Source: Diplocarpon mali (lineage: Eukaryota > Ascomycota > Leotiomycetes > Helotiales > Drepanopezizaceae). From it: a stretch of 64,000 nucleotides of DNA. Shown one piece after another: positions 22,126 to 35,746 of the stretch; position 1 is the stretch's first letter, and the number at the start of each line of letters is the position of its first letter. A program made the translations under genes and the position numbers. The stretch lies in the NCBI GenBank assembly GCA_024741835.1, contig JAENRP010000084.1, forward strand, positions 1-64,000, read 5' to 3'. Under the pieces are notes generated by a model. It was not told where the DNA came from. It searched no databases and saw nothing but the letters and a program-made list of their open reading frames with translations.

Positions 22126-24893
22126 GCGTTAGCCACCTTGCGAGCTCGCTTTTATCTATATTGTCTCCTGGAATTCTATTAACCGCGAGACCGAGGCTAG
22201 TTCGCAAGCTAGGGACTCTACGCGTAAAGTGTCTGTAAGGCCAACTCCACTAGATGAATCAGTGAACAACATATTAAAACATAATAAACTAATCAACATT
22301 AGGTATGTACGCTCCCGTGATGCCTCCGCACCATGCGAAAGGTACATAGTACGTGATCTACTCTATCCCTCAACCTCCTCTCCCTCTCCATCTCCCTCCC
22401 GTCTCAACCCCATGTCACTCAACCCCACGACGTACACCACATAAACACAACAAGTCCCTCCTTACCTTTCAACCATACAGTCCTACTATATATTCCCAAC
22501 ACGTGACCTCACAGCATAGCAACTCACCACTTACCTTACCTTACCATTCATAGTTTATAAGTTACGCTAGGATCCGGGCATATCCTACCCTCGAAACCGT
22601 TTTCTCATTTTCATACAGTTCCGACGCCTTCTAAACCCGTTTTCATCCCCCTTTTTTCAAGCTGTAGCAATGAAGAAAAGACTAAAAAAATCAAGAAAAT
22701 TGGAACGAAAGAAAGAAGTGTCTGAATATATACATATACCAATAGACGAAATAATCAACACCTCAGCGCAAGCGAGACAGACTTATGAAAAGATTTACGC
22801 TCTCCAACCCCTCCGAGAAATCCACACCTTTATATACACGCCCACGTGATGTTTGATAGGCCTGCGATGAAGTACAAGGACTCTGTTATTGGCATTAGCT
22901 TAGCCGCAAGCCTGCACCACAAACCTACTCGGACTCTGTATCCCGCCAATGCAGAGCTTAAAAACTGCGCCTCTGCCTCGTTTTCTAAAGCTGAGTATCA
23001 TTTACACTTTTCGACCCTCTCCACTCTCTACTCTTCACTCTTGACTCCTTCTCCTCTACTTCATACGACTGAACGCTTGCAAGTCATCTACCTCTACCTA
23101 TCCCTCCGCCATCGTAATGAGAGCTGCGAACACGCTTGCTCCCTGCAGCTATAGGAGAGTCGGGAGCTCGGGAGGAGATTTGCTAGATCCCTGAGCTTTT
23201 TAGCTTTGAGAAGTAGCTTTGATCAGGCGTAGAAAGAGAAGGGGTGATCAAATTTAAGGATTATAGTAGGTACAGTACATAAGTAGGTTGGGGTAGGTAG
23301 GATGAGGTAAGGCAAGGTACATTCTACCTTTATGTAGACAACCTGCTGTCCACAGGTAAATCAACGATCGACACGAAGAGAACCCCATGTTTTTTTCTTA
23401 TCTTCTTCCTGTCCTTCTTTCAGAGAGCCGGATCCTTGTTCCCTCATTTCATCTTCTCATCTATTTCCCCTTTTACCCTCTTTTCTGCTCTAGTTCTTTT
23501 CCTTACAATTATTCCGAAAAATATATTCCCTACAATCCCTGTAGCCCCCCCCAACCTCCATAACCCCTACCTAGAGTCTGCCCTCTAACCTCGGGATGGA
23601 GGCTACAATCTACTTTAGCATACTCTATCACATATCCACTGCACGCAGAAGAAAGATGGCCCGGCACAGAGGAAGAGCACAGAGGAAGAGGGAAATCTCT
23701 CACGGCAGGGGTGCGGCGTCTTGGACGAGACAAGGAGGCGGCGGGAAGTTGGACGGGTTTCAGATACAGGGCCAGGCTGGAAGCGGCGCCGGGCTGGAGA
23801 TCTTCTTTCTTCATCTCGCTACTCGTACTCTGCTCCGCTTGTTACGCTTTGGGCGATAGCGATGACGGATGATCGCCGCGGATTTTCCTCCCCTGGTTAT
23901 ATTTGTTTGTTGTTTTTGGTCTCGCCTCGCCTCGCCTCGCCTCATTCCTGGTTTCCTTCTGGGCGGGGAGTGGCACACGTCATCATCTCAGGGGGTTCTA
24001 TGGGTTTTTTGAGTGGGTTCCATTAGGAGTGGGTGTTGGGTTGGTGAGTTGAGGGTCGAGGAGGTGAGGGTAGAGGAGGTGAGGGGAGGGTGTGGATGAG
24101 AGAGGAGATCTATGCCTGTGTAGGATGACTTCGAGTTGATATGTAGGCGGGTATGACATAATACGATATCACACTCCAAATTCTCCACTGCGGGAATACG
24201 AAAAGGGGGTGCATCCTCCGGGTTAGGTTCGCGCCACGCCCCCTACCCATGCGCAGCTGAGTAAACAAGCTTTTGCCGACCCCCCATACCATACGAAGGA
24301 TTGGCGTTCCCTATGACGCCGACAAGCGATCCGCCATCCCGACCGGGGCCAGAATGCGAGGAGAGTAGGTACTTTGTACATACTTCTCGCAGGTAGATTG
24401 TACAGTAGAGCTTGAGCTAGGGCCAAGACGGTGCGGATTCCCGCCAGGCAAGGAAATGGTGTCGGGGCGTGCGGGCGAGTCCATCTGGACGGAAGGGGGG
24501 GAAATGTGGAGTGAAACGGGGAATGGAATCGAGGAGGAGACGCTGGGGGGATATATACATGTATATCTTCATCCCGACTCGGCACGGTGGACTGAGACTG
24601 CACGGGGGGCAGGTGGGAGAAGAAGAAAAAGAGTATCCGGTGGAATCCCAGTCGTGCGGTCGGTGTTTTCTAGGACGGGAGTACGGAGGGGACACCCCTG
24701 ACTCTCGCAATCCCAGTCGCCATGGCCCAGTCACATGCCGCCGACAAGACTCGGCGGGCGTTCGATGGCGGCATGGGGGGGACATCTTTGCCTGTGGCAC
24801 TGGAGTTGGAATGGGCGGGCGTGGGCGTCGGTCTGACTGTGATCTGCGCTACAAAGGAAGGCCGGCGGCGGCGGAGGACACCGTCAGAATATC
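22126..24893. other. Gene-poor region with low-complexity tracts
   Basis: No gene is supported. There are pyrimidine-rich tracts (22,360-22,560 and 23,390-23,530), five tandem GCCTC-like units at about 23,922-23,943, G-rich sequence at 24,040-24,100, and several overlapping frames at 24,220-24,900 that look random. The final part borders the left end of the MITE at 24,894. Confidence 0.4.
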
Positions 24894-25173
24894 TACTTAG
24901 TCCATGGCGAAATAATCTGAGGTTTTCTATCTGTGCGCTATACTAGAACTTTCTTTTGTGCAGGGGTTTCGATAGGGGGTACTTGAAGCTTAGGAATCAA
25001 TAACAGTTGAGATAATTAGATATTTGATTAAGGAAATGCCAAATAGATATAAAGCAGTGATTAACGCAAAAGGTGGCTATATAAAATGCTAAGGAATTTA
25101 ATAAAAGCAGCATTGCCAAGAATCTAGTGTGCACAGACAGGGAACCTCAGATTATTACGCCCTGTACGAAGTA
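24894..25173 (+). mobile_element. Tc1/mariner-derived MITE, family A, complete copy
   Basis: The element is about 280 bp and is bounded by TA at both ends (24,894-24,895 and 25,172-25,173). The terminal inverted repeats of about 46 bp share TACTT-GT-CA-GGCG and AATAATCTGAGGTT. Between them lies only the end of a Tc1/mariner transposase frame on the plus strand (about 24,985-25,090), with the AVI-x-AKGGY tail and a stop. The N-terminal DNA-binding domain and the DDE core are absent. The remnant at 1-205 carries the same deletion join, so the two copies descend from one already-deleted ancestor that must have been moved by another element's transposase. Confidence 0.8.
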
Positions 25174-26520
25174 CATTGGAATACTTTCCCATGTCAAGGC
25201 AGAAGCAGAGCAGAGCAGATGCAGATGCAGATGAGATGCAGATGTAGGGGTGAGACAGGGGAAAGTAGAAGTAAACACGAGGAGGATGGGTAGCAAATCA
25301 ATAACACTCGCTCCCGAGCAGCTGCACTGCAATCGAGCTGATCCTTGACACCGAGCCAAGCCAACCTCGTCGGCGAACTCTCTTCTCTTCTCAGCTTGGA
25401 TTTGGCTTTGGGTCTATCGCAGAAGAAGAAAAAGAAAACTGGAAAAGCAAACCTCCCCCTGCCCGTCTTCATCTTCCCACCGGTCGCTAGCGGCCGACGT
25501 CCCCTTTTGCCTCTCGCTGGCCCTTTGTTCGTGATCTGGTGACTCCGCGGGCGAATCCCGAGGCTCACCCCATCATCATCATCAACCTCCTCCTCTTTCT
25601 TGTCGCCCTCATCTCGATTGACTGGACTGCACCGCACCGACTGAACTCTGCCTTGGTTGCCTCCCTTAGTCACGAGACTCTCGGTCACGCTTTTCACCTC
25701 TGAGCTCCCACAACACCTCACCTCACATCGGCTTCACCTCAACCGGCTTCCATTCCTCCCTCCCCTCAACCCACCCTACCTCGCCGGTCCCGAGTCGATT
25801 GTCGAATCAATCAACCCATCAATCAATCAATCAAGCGGTCCATCAGTCTCTTCTGGTTCCGCGCCGCGTCCAAGTCCCACCAGCCACTTCCAAGCCCAAG
25901 GAGGCCAAGCCGTCGCCGCACTAAACCCCCAAGACGATTCTGCTTCTGCATCTACTTCTGCTTCGACTTCTGCTTCGGCTTCGGCTTCGGCTTCAGCTGC
26001 TTTTTGACTCGGCTTTTGCTCGCCCGCATCTCTCAAAAGAAAAAACCCGCCGCTACGCAGAGCCCGGTCCCCGCGCTAGAGAATCACAGGATTGATTGGT
26101 CTCCACGCCCGCTCCTCCTCCTCACCTCTCCTCACCCCAACGAACCCGACCCACATCGTTTCGTTCACCTTTCATCTCCACCACCTCTTTCTTTCTTCCT
26201 TCTCCACCTTCTAACCATACTCTCGTTCCTCCCCCCACACCCCCCGTCGAGCCAGCACCAACAGGAGATAGCATCACCCATCGCCATCGCAATCAGCAAT
26301 TGACGACGGTGAGATGGCTGCAAACTGACAGCTCCTGTGCCCACCGACATCATATTCAGCACACGCACCATACAGGGGTGACTCGATGGGATACCTTGGT
26401 TGATATTCCGCCGTCGTTTGCACTCCACCCCCGCCTTCCCGCTTGCAGAATCGTCACCTGCGAGCCGCGCGAAAGACCATAAAACTTCGCTGCTCGATCT
26501 CGCCGTGGGATTCATCCACC
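25174..26520. promoter_or_regulatory. Upstream region of the WSC gene
   Basis: About 1.3 kb without a supported gene. It contains GCAGAT-type repeats at 25,202-25,245, CATCAT repeats near 25,571, a run of ATCAATCA-type units at 25,806-25,836, and a CTTCTG/CTTCGG repeat at about 25,938-26,000. The last 400 bp before the start codon are pyrimidine-rich, as is common for fungal promoters and leaders. Confidence 0.4.
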
Positions 26521-27854
26521 ATGGTGTCCTCGATCTGCCGCCGGTCTGCTCGACTGGCCTGCTTCACGGCCATCCTCCTCGCCCTCTGCCACCAGACGCA
26601 AGCAGATGCCAAGTACTGCTCGTCATTCAACACGGCCGAGACGCCCAGAAGTATGCTCACCACCGGAGTCGCAGCAAGAGCCTTCGCTGACATGCGAGAA
26701 TAGATGCCAGCATATATCAGTCCAACAGCCTCTGCACCGAATACTGCGAGGGAGGGGTTGGCCGATCGTACGCCTACGCCATCGTCTCGTATCAAGAATG
26801 CTACTGCAGTGACTATGCTCCTTCAACGACCACAACAGGTTGCGACACCAAGTGTCCCGGCTGGCAGGCCGAGCTGTGCGGGGGTTCTGACCTCTACGGA
26901 TACCTCGAGCTGCTCTCCAACCCGTCAGGAACTCGGGGGCCCTCGTCCGCGACTCCTACCCAGGTCAGTATCCCTGTCGCCTCTCCCGTGCCCTTTTTTT
27001 TTTTCCCTATGTTCTATACAGTCTGTTGTTCTGTGCCTGCGGCCAGCCCTGACATCTGAGTAAAGCAGGCTACGGTAACCCCTCCTCCTTCTGTCGTGAC
27101 CGTGACTGCAACTCCTACGGAATCGACGTCTTCAACACCATCTGTATGGAAACGCTTCTCTTGGGTTTTTCGCGGGCGTGTGGGCTTGCTTCCTGTTCCA
27201 TGCTGACTCTCTTCGCAGACCAGTACCTCGACCACCAAGACGTCGACCTCTTCAACGACCACAACCTCGAGCTCTCAGTCTTCGAAGTGGACTCCGATCC
27301 CGAGCACGTTGCTCGACACGGCCATCCCCGGCGTCACCCGCACCATTATTGCAACTCCGACCGTACCTCCCAGCTCGCCCGCCACCACCTCGGCTAGTAA
27401 GTCGAAGGGTGATGGCCTCGGCACCGGAGGGGCCGTGGGTCTCACGGTGGGATTGGTGGCAATGATTGCTCTCATCGTGGCTGGTATTTTCTTTTGGCTC
27501 CGCAAGCGTCGACAAGACAGGGCGATTGCGAGTCAGGAGCTGGGTCGAAAAGAGAGCTCGGCCGGCTTTGCAGTCGCTACAATCCCATCCAGGACGATGA
27601 GCGAGAACTCGAGATACGTGCTCGGCACCGATGGGCGGCGAGTAGTCGAGAACTGGGAGCCGGGCGAGGTGGAAGAGATTCGACGCAGCCGGTTGGTGCC
27701 CGTCGACCAGCGACTCGATCCCTTCTCCGCCGTCTACCAGCGCGGAGACAACAAGAGCACTGAGAGCATCAATACGATCCGAGACGACCACGATTACTCC
27801 CGACGAGTAGCCTCTGGCCCGGCCAAGATCCTCCGAGCCACCAACCCCGACTAA
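26521..27854 (+). CDS. WSC-domain cell-wall stress sensor
   Basis: Four exons (26,521-26,650; 26,704-26,963; 27,069-27,143; 27,219-27,854), all with GT-AG introns and matching phases, encode 366 residues. The order is a signal peptide (about 1-28), one WSC domain (about 31-117) with eight cysteines starting at C33 and the motifs CYCSDYAP and CPGWQAELCGG-x-DLYGY, a Ser/Thr-rich stalk (about 130-215) likely to be O-mannosylated, one transmembrane helix (about 226-249) ending in WLRKRRQDR, and a cytosolic tail of about 115 residues. This is the layout of yeast Wsc1/Slg1-type sensors, which feel wall stress at the plasma membrane and signal through Rho1 to the cell-wall-integrity MAP-kinase path. 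Which Wsc paralogue it matches cannot be decided by eye. Confidence 0.88.
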
Positions 27855-30800
27855 CAGCACCCGTCTTCTTTTTTTCTTACACGAATGTCACGACCTTTCT
27901 TTCTTCTAGACACCTACCTACAGGATTTGGACGTCATACTACCATTTGGGCAGGGCGTCGGCGTTGAGAGGTCATGGGAACTACCTCCAATGATGAATGG
28001 TAATCAGACCCGGGCATTACCGGAGAGCGCGTTTTCGACTCGCGCAGTTTTCTTCGCGGCCTGCCTCTCCTATTGTTTCTTCCGCCTGGGTCGGTCTGCA
28101 TAGCGCATGGCCTCTTATTTTATTTCACTCTGATTCGTAATTGTAGTTATAGACGCATATTGAGGGCCATGGAAAAGGGGTGTTGGATCGGGGGAGTGGG
28201 TAGGATGATACCTGTGATGGCTGGGTTACACGACGAGAGCTGTACATAAAAGGGGAGACACGGATGCCATGGCTGCTGCTTGGCTTGCTTGATATGGAAT
28301 CAATGCACATACAAAATATCAAGCATGAAGGTTTACTGGTGCGTACGAGGCGATAGAGGTGAAGTTAAGAATTATGCGTTTCGCAATGTTTGTATGGAAG
28401 AGTTCTCAATCCAAATGGGGAACCCCATGCCCAATGTGGCTCCAAATGGTCGGCCAACCCTAGACAGACGGAGATGGACACGGAGAAACACTACTCCAGT
28501 TCTCCTCTCCCTCGTGGCATGTCCAGTACCTCTGCCGCGGTAGGAATGGTAGACGAGGGATGGTATTGTCTCTCCCCCTCCCCTCCCTCATTTTCTTTTT
28601 CTTCTTTAATTGCAGCTTTCGATTTTTGATTTTGAGATTGACTTTTTAGAGTTTAGAAGAGTTAGGTGGGGAGACAAGATGGGAAAGGAGTAGGGAAGTA
28701 GTGGGTTTGGGGGCTGTGAGGTTGTGAGGTGATGTGTAGCAAGGTATGAGATAATCTGGGGTTTTTCCCCAAGGGAAAAGGTGAAGGGAAGTGGGGGTTC
28801 CTGGTATTAACAAGGCCGGGGGATATAGAGAGGGAGATTCTGAAGGGAAGAAGAGGAGAGGAGAGGCTTTTCCATTCCCATTCCCTTCGTCATCCCTGAC
28901 TCTGACGGGCTATGACTGATCTCGGTGGCTTCTCGCCGGTGATAGATGGGTAGATAGTGGGGGCAGTGCTGAGCGTCGGTATGGGGATGTGTCACCGGGT
29001 ATAAGTCAGTTGGCACAAGCATGATTCGCAGCTTTGGTAGCGAAACAAAGGAATGTGATGCCAATCAACGTTATCGACACCTCCCTGTATTAGATATCAT
29101 CGATAATCAACAACAAGTTTACCATTATGCTTCATGTACCTGAGGAATATAAGTCTTGCCACCTATTAGATATCCGATATTGAGAATGACTGTGACGAGC
29201 GTGAAGGTGTTGTTGCTCTTTGAGTAGAGCAGAAGTGCAGTTTAACATTTTTAAATAGTATATTATTAACTTCGCGCAAGAGCAGCCAGAATGGAGGGCT
29301 TGAGTATGAGTGGAACTCACTACAAAAGTGAGGGCGGGGGCTTGAAGATAAACATACTTTAAATGTTTCTCAACATGTCATCGGTTTAGTATCCAATTGA
29401 GCTGACTATATACATGTATCTGATATATCCAAAGATCTTGATCATCATGGGCCTACGCTAATGTGGTCGATGTTTTGACCAATCACTTGAAGATTATGAG
29501 TGGATATATAAGCAAACATGGCCAAGTAGGAGATAATAATTCAGATAGAAGAATGGAGGATATACGTGGGATTCTCCGAGAATTCGGAGCCACTGAAAAG
29601 AAAGGAGAGGTTTAGCCTACACCTTACTAATCCTCCATATGTACAGAAGTGCGCCATCATACTCGTCGGTTCTATAGTAACAAGCTCCTCAGACTTTTAC
29701 GTTAACTCTTTCCATATTAGATGAGCCTGATCTGCACCATGTCGTCATACGCAGTACCAGCCAGACCTCACGGCACACCCAATCCCGCCGGCTATCTCTC
29801 AGATCTTTGGAATCTTATCCACCATCGGAAAAAATCGAGTCTCAGGGGCGAGTTATTTCACATATCCCGATATCAACGGCGAAGAATTTCGGAAAATTAG
29901 TTCTTGAAAGCGAAAAAAATTAATTGATCTACCTTGTGAAGATTAATCGCCGTTTGGTTACCAGCCCTTGTCCATATACTTAAAATTTCAATGAGTTTCC
30001 TGGAGACTTGTAGCTATTGGCAATCCAATACTTCTTCCACAAAGAAGTAGGCGGGAAAAGAGAACTCTGTGGCTATTCGGCTGCTGCTATGACTAGGAAT
30101 GAGTTGTTAGTCGGCAACTGATATCAAATAGTTATATTTCTTAAAGTGAAAAGTATCTAGCTTTCTTTAATTTCTCTGCTCGCAGCATGCCTTGTAGGAT
30201 TAGATGGCTTCACAAATATGAATGATAATATTTAACTCATTTGAAATATATTTTCGCTTATATGGAAATGAAATCTCTGCTTTGCAACTAACCATTACTT
30301 TACGGCTTACGTATCAATTTTTTACAACATATTCCAAGATACAAATAAAGTCATATGTTGCTATTACTGAATTTGTAGTGATTATTCACAAGAATTAAAT
30401 GAAAAAGCAATATCATGGTCTACACCAGCCATTTTCTTAACATCAGTTCGCAGTGACTATAGGTAAGCATTGGCATTAAGCGAGAGACAGTAGCCTATTT
30501 TGGTTAACTCTATTGACATGGACAAGAGAACAATGTGCAGGGGCATGGTTGTCAAAAGCTACACCTGTTGCCCAGATATGATCTGCTTTACATGTGCTTA
30601 CTATTACAACATGAAATCACTATTCTGTAGACTATTCAACAGCTCTACAGGCAAGATATCTCGGTGCCTGTAGGGATTTTTGTCGCAAAGATCCAAACGC
30701 TAATTCTGTCGTGGATTTGAGCATCGAATCTAGTAAGGCGAGGTTGGCAATTGCTCGGGCCCTTCGAGCAGTTTGGTACGTGATGTAGCTCAGCACAAGC

Positions 30801-32262
30801 ATAGCTATTCTTGAGTTCTCTCTCTCCATGCTACTTTGAATACCATCCCGAAATAAAACAAAGCAAGGAACTAGCTACTCTTGATCTGTGTGTGCATGCT
30901 ACTTGTGATGATATCTCAATACTTGCGATATTCACCACCTCGCTTGAGGATGCGGAAGCACTCGACAGCTCTGGAGGTCGCTCTCCCCGCGAGTTTGCTA
31001 AACCGGCCATTGCATGGTTCCGACAGCGCGAAGCGACGAGAACCCGACAGCATCACCAAGAGCCACCCACGATCCAGAATAAGGATGAAGGACTTACGAT
31101 ACATGGATTCCCGCAATCTCAGTGGAATCCTCGCCGCTTTGATCAAGCTCCAAGCGAGGAGGAATGGATCACTAGGATATATTTTTGGCGCGATAAAGCC
31201 GGTTTATGGTCTGGAGAATTGTCTGCCATTGCCGCGGGGTGAAACCAGACAAGCACCGTGAATAATCTCCAGAGGCCTGGTTTCGAAAGCTGAATAGTTA
31301 GATCTCAATTATAGCTGCACACCTCATGGAAGAACTTCTAAACAGAAGACAACGGCCAGATATTTTCCGAACCGTGTACTAAAAGATAGACATGGCGACT
31401 TGCGAAACAGATTTAACACTCCAAGCATGGAACTCAGTTCCATCGCGAAGAGACGTAAGACCGAATGAAGTTGCAATGTCTCCGTATACGCGCTTACACA
31501 TGACCCAACTCGAAGTCTGCAACTGCAGCAGGTGACGCCAGAGAGAAGCATCAGTACCACTGACAGAAGGGCATTATCAGCATCTGCATAACCTGCAGAA
31601 ACCACCCGCACCCCGATCAAAAAAAGAAAAAAGGAAGGGTTCCCAGCGCCTTCTCCACTTTTCCCCCTAAATCTTGATATATACGCACAAACAAGCGAGA
31701 TGTCATGCTAAATGCCGCGTACTGGAGCGGCATAAATCCTGGGCGAGCCTGAACCCGCAAACCCAAGAAAACAAACCCGGCGACCAGCGACTAGCGCCCA
31801 GCACCAGCCGCGGGGCGCGATGAGATCTCCAAGTACCGCGTTCCGCGTCGTCGAACACCCTGAGCTGGAGAGGGGAACATAGAACCCACGCGGAGACTAG
31901 TTTTATGCGTTGGACGATCGAGAGCTGGGTTTGCCTGAAGCGAGGCTACGGGCTCGCGGCAGGTTGGCAGGGGTTTTTAGCCTTGTTTTCTTTCGACCTT
32001 TTCTTGCTGTTCTTCTGTGCTTGGGTTTGGGGTGTTGAAGTTTGGATGGCGGTGGCGGTGGGAGTAGGAAACTGAAAGAAGATGAGTTTGGGGCGGGAGA
32101 TAGCGATTCTTATGGTAATTGGGATTGGGGTTTGCTGGATGACATGGATATTGGGTACTGAGAGGTTTCCGAGAAGCGCCCGAGAAAATGGAATGGGGTT
32201 GGAAATGGGTATTGGTATGTTTATCACCAAGAAATGCTCCTGATAACCATCTCAGCAGAAAA
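27855..32262. other. Long intergenic region, partly AT-rich
   Basis: 3' flank of the WSC gene to about 28.3 kb, then sequence without a supported gene. From 29.1 to 30.5 kb it is AT-rich with stops in all frames. Between 30,630 and 31,240 there are moderately long frames on both strands (65 codons on the minus strand at 30,632-30,829; 143 codons on the plus strand at 30,811-31,242) with no domain I recognise. From 31.6 kb to the MBOAT gene I see nothing coding. Confidence 0.4.
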
Positions 32263-33815
32263 CTAGACTATTAGACACGATTCCAAAATTCCGACGCCAG
32301 ACTGAAACGAGAGTACGAAACGGCTTTTCAGACCCATCGAGTAGGCTTTCAACTCAGGTCGACGAACGACCTTCTCTAGAAATTCCGGCAAGGACAGGAT
32401 GTACAAAGGTCTCAGGCCGAGGATCCGGGAGACGCGAGTAAGCTCATCCTCGACGACGGGCACCGTATGGTAGAGAACGAAGCCTGTCCAGACCGTCCTC
32501 GCGAGAGCCAGAGCGAGCTCGAGCCAGTCTGGTCTGGGACCCATCAGGCCAAGCCGCCCAGCGGCTTTGACGAGGGCCATCTCATAGAGGACGCAAGCCC
32601 CTTGGACCCAGAAGAAAGAGGCGTACCGCAGGGGGCTGATGCCCGGGACGCCGCTTGGGAGCGTGGCCGAGTGGAGCGCGCTGGAGATGGCAAACGCGAC
32701 GGCGACCCGGATCGCGTACGCGGCGGTGGAATGCTCGGGGAGCCTCAACACGCGCGCGACCGCTCTCCCAGGGCCGACGAGGATCTATCCGGCGTCAGCG
32801 GTGTCTCCTTCGGATGCGATGGAACGCTGATGGAGGAGGGACTTACGTTGCGGAAGAGCTGGTGCCACGTCGCGCCCCATAGCCCTCTCAGGCCTCTGTG
32901 AGCGATGGCGAGCGGGCTCCCCATGATACTGGGCCAGCTCTCGACTCGTCCCCAGAAATCGCCGACCAGGCCCAGTGCCCCCAGCGACACGAAGAGGACG
33001 GCGGGGATGGCGCCCACCAGGGACAGGACGGAGTACTGCTGCAGCATCAAACACGATATCCGCACGAATCTCGGCGAGAGGAAGGACAGATGGTTTCTCG
33101 CAAAGAAGCCCGCGAGGCGGCGTGGGAAGTTCTCATCGATGGACGTGTCGATCTGAAAGTAGGGGTCGAAGTACTGGTAGAAGTTTGCGACGTCTATGAT
33201 TCCGATGCAGAGGCCGATATGGAAAAGCTGCTGCAGAACGAAGCTGGCGCGGGACTTTGCTGAGCCCAGCGGGGGCTGCGAGGAGTACAGCACGGTCTGG
33301 CTGGGAGATGTCGACCAGCCAATGTAGCGTAGAGACAGAACCAGCTTTGACACCCAGAGAAAGCGATTCCCGAGATCCTGGGGATAGGGCTCTGCCCAGG
33401 CTATTCTATGAGAGCCGTTGGCGACGCTTTTGGCGCGAGCGCGCGCCTTGGTCTCGTCGATGGCCGCTGTGATGTTCTCCAGCGCCTCGTCGACCTTGTC
33501 GTCTCTCCTGTGAACCGACGCGCTCGTCTTCCTGTCCTCAGTCGGTGGCCTGGAGGGGTCTCCGGAGTGTAGAACAGCGAAATCCTGTCTTGGGTTGCGG
33601 AACAGGAGAAGCTCGGTGGCCCACAGGGCGTGGACTGCCGCAACGTAGCCGAGTCCGAGATTCCAGGTGTGAAGATGAAGAGCCCAGATGGCTGGCAGCG
33701 CAAGCGTCGCAAGTCTGACTCGAGACAGAACCGACGGCGGCGTCAGGAGAGCGGCGTGGAGAAGGATATGAGCTGCCACATGGGCGCCCAAGGCCAGTTT
33801 GAGTCCACTGGTCAT
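32263..33815 (-). CDS. MBOAT/wax-synthase-like membrane acyltransferase
   Basis: Two exons, 33,815-32,847 and 32,784-32,263, separated by a 62-bp intron (GTAAGT donor, GATAG acceptor, phase 0), give 496 residues. Several hydrophobic helices lie at both ends. The conserved core RGLWGATWHQLFRN (exon 1 end), followed by SSALHS about 30 residues later, matches the wax-synthase-domain branch of the MBOAT family (MBOAT_2), where the Trp-His and the later His belong to the active site. Members move acyl groups from acyl-CoA to alcohols; several fungal ones acetylate terpenoids or other secondary metabolites. A basic, probably cytosolic stretch (about residues 90-150) precedes the core. No terpene cyclase, PKS or P450 gene is visible within 5 kb on either side, so the substrate is open. 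Confidence 0.8.
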
Positions 33816-35746
33816 GTCTCCTTTGGGGGAGCGAGAACTCGGTAAACAAGAGAGAATATGAGAAGTTCAGAATCCCGAGATGCAGGTACAGAGAGTGAGA
33901 ACACACTTCTGCGCGGGAGCTCTGGAAGATCTAATATACCTTGGCCTTGCACAGCAAGATGTGCAACGCACCATTGGCGAGTCATCATTTGAGATTACTT
34001 GTCACATGTATGACCACATATGTCCCCAGAAGAAGGGCGCAATTAAGAATGAATCCCCTCGTCTGTACTCTTTGTGCCGGGTCTCGCGACGATCGTCCCT
34101 CCATACAAAGTCGCCAGCTTGTTTCCGAGACTGAAATCCAGCCACGATGCAGGATGACCACTTCGAGGTTTTCTCCCCCCTCACTAACTATTCTTTATCC
34201 TTGTCCTCGCGGGATCAAATGTCATTCCCCAACATCCCTTGCGCGGAGTTTGAAAACTGCCATGTCGACTCGTAAGAATACTTTCCTACCAGGCTCTGCA
34301 CGATTCAATCCTCGACCCGCTCGACTGGGAGCTACGTTCCACCGACAGGCCGACCGATCCTGTCGTACCTCTGAGACTTCTCGTGATGAGCGTTCAATCC
34401 CATGCTCACTTGCGTTTGCCCGGCTGGGGATGGAGAGGTCGTTCCAATCCATACTTGGGAGATTCGAAAGAGCGAGGATTTCCCACTCCCTACCCACTAC
34501 CAGCATCTGAAAGCTGCATCGTGCCCCGTCACACAAGAATCTCTTGCCGTCGCCCAAGGTAACGTCGCGCTCATGACTCGCCAATTCCCTTGAACTGAAG
34601 TAAACAGGCAAGGCATGTTTCCCAACGCCTCACCAACCTCTATCCTCTCAATCGATAATGGCACACAGACCCGGAGCACGGAGCCGCGACGTCTAGCTCA
34701 TCCCCGTGACTCGGGTTCCTCACAAGCGACAGCGACAGCTGCCAAGGAGGAATCCAGAGACGCCGATCTGAACACCCCATCCACGCTGCGGATCGCCGCC
34801 CCAGACAACAAGTCGCTAGTTGCAACGCGCAGAGTCTGGCAACGAGCCCTCCGAGAGCCAGGACGACCCTGCCGCCCGCCCCCACCCCCTTTCTCGCAGT
34901 TCCGATTCGCGACGCCGACGTTCGTTCGGGCGCGAAGCGTGATGATCACACCTGGGGTTTTTTGCTAGCAACGAAATAGAGGCCGCAATCCAGAGCCTCC
35001 GACCCGGTGGCTGCGACATGCCTTGCCTCATATTCGCAACATTATATTTTCGGATTTGCAGACTCCTCTGCGTGGACGGTAAAGCATTACTCTATGCTCC
35101 CTCATATCTTGCGTACTGCTTGTAAAGTTTCAAAGGTCTCATCAGTTAAGTTTACAAAAAAAAAAACAACGATTCCACTCTAAAGTTATTGGAGAACCGC
35201 TTACCCACGGAAACCTGATAACTTGGGTTCATAATCAGGCATCTCCTGAGGTTGCTGCGAGATAAAACTTGCTGTTGGTTCTATTGTGGAATTTATTTCT
35301 TGGGGGGGAGGGAAGTTTTGTGCCGGGATTCTTTGCACGCTCTCGGCTTGTTTACTCGGCACCTCGGCTACGTAGTTCGCTTAAACTCCTATATTCTGGG
35401 GACTTGCTTTACGACTGGGAGAGGCAGAGTCGCATTTACGTTCGCATTTAGAGTCTTTGGGGTATGAAATTAGTATGCAAAACCATTCATCTCTCCCCTG
35501 CGAAAAAGGTCAAATTATTCAAATCTCGTTATTATTTTCTCTTATGTCTAGAACTAATCAAGCCATGCAAGCAAAACCCTCCAAATACCAAGTGTGAACT
35601 ACGTACCTGAGCATCTCCCCGTGCAGTAAAGGCAGGAAATAAAAGAACCCAGCCCAAGAAATTTAGTCAGAAGCGCTTTATCCATCTATGTGTGTAAAAC
35701 AAAACAAAAAAAAACAAAGGAGAGGGTGACGGTGTGTGCCCCGTGT
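33816..35746. other. Intergenic region, no supported gene
   Basis: The first few hundred bases are the MBOAT promoter. Frames at 33,941-34,510 (plus) and 34,222-34,611 (minus) overlap each other and show no domain or splice logic. From 35.0 kb the sequence becomes the 3' flank of the chitinase gene. Confidence 0.4.
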
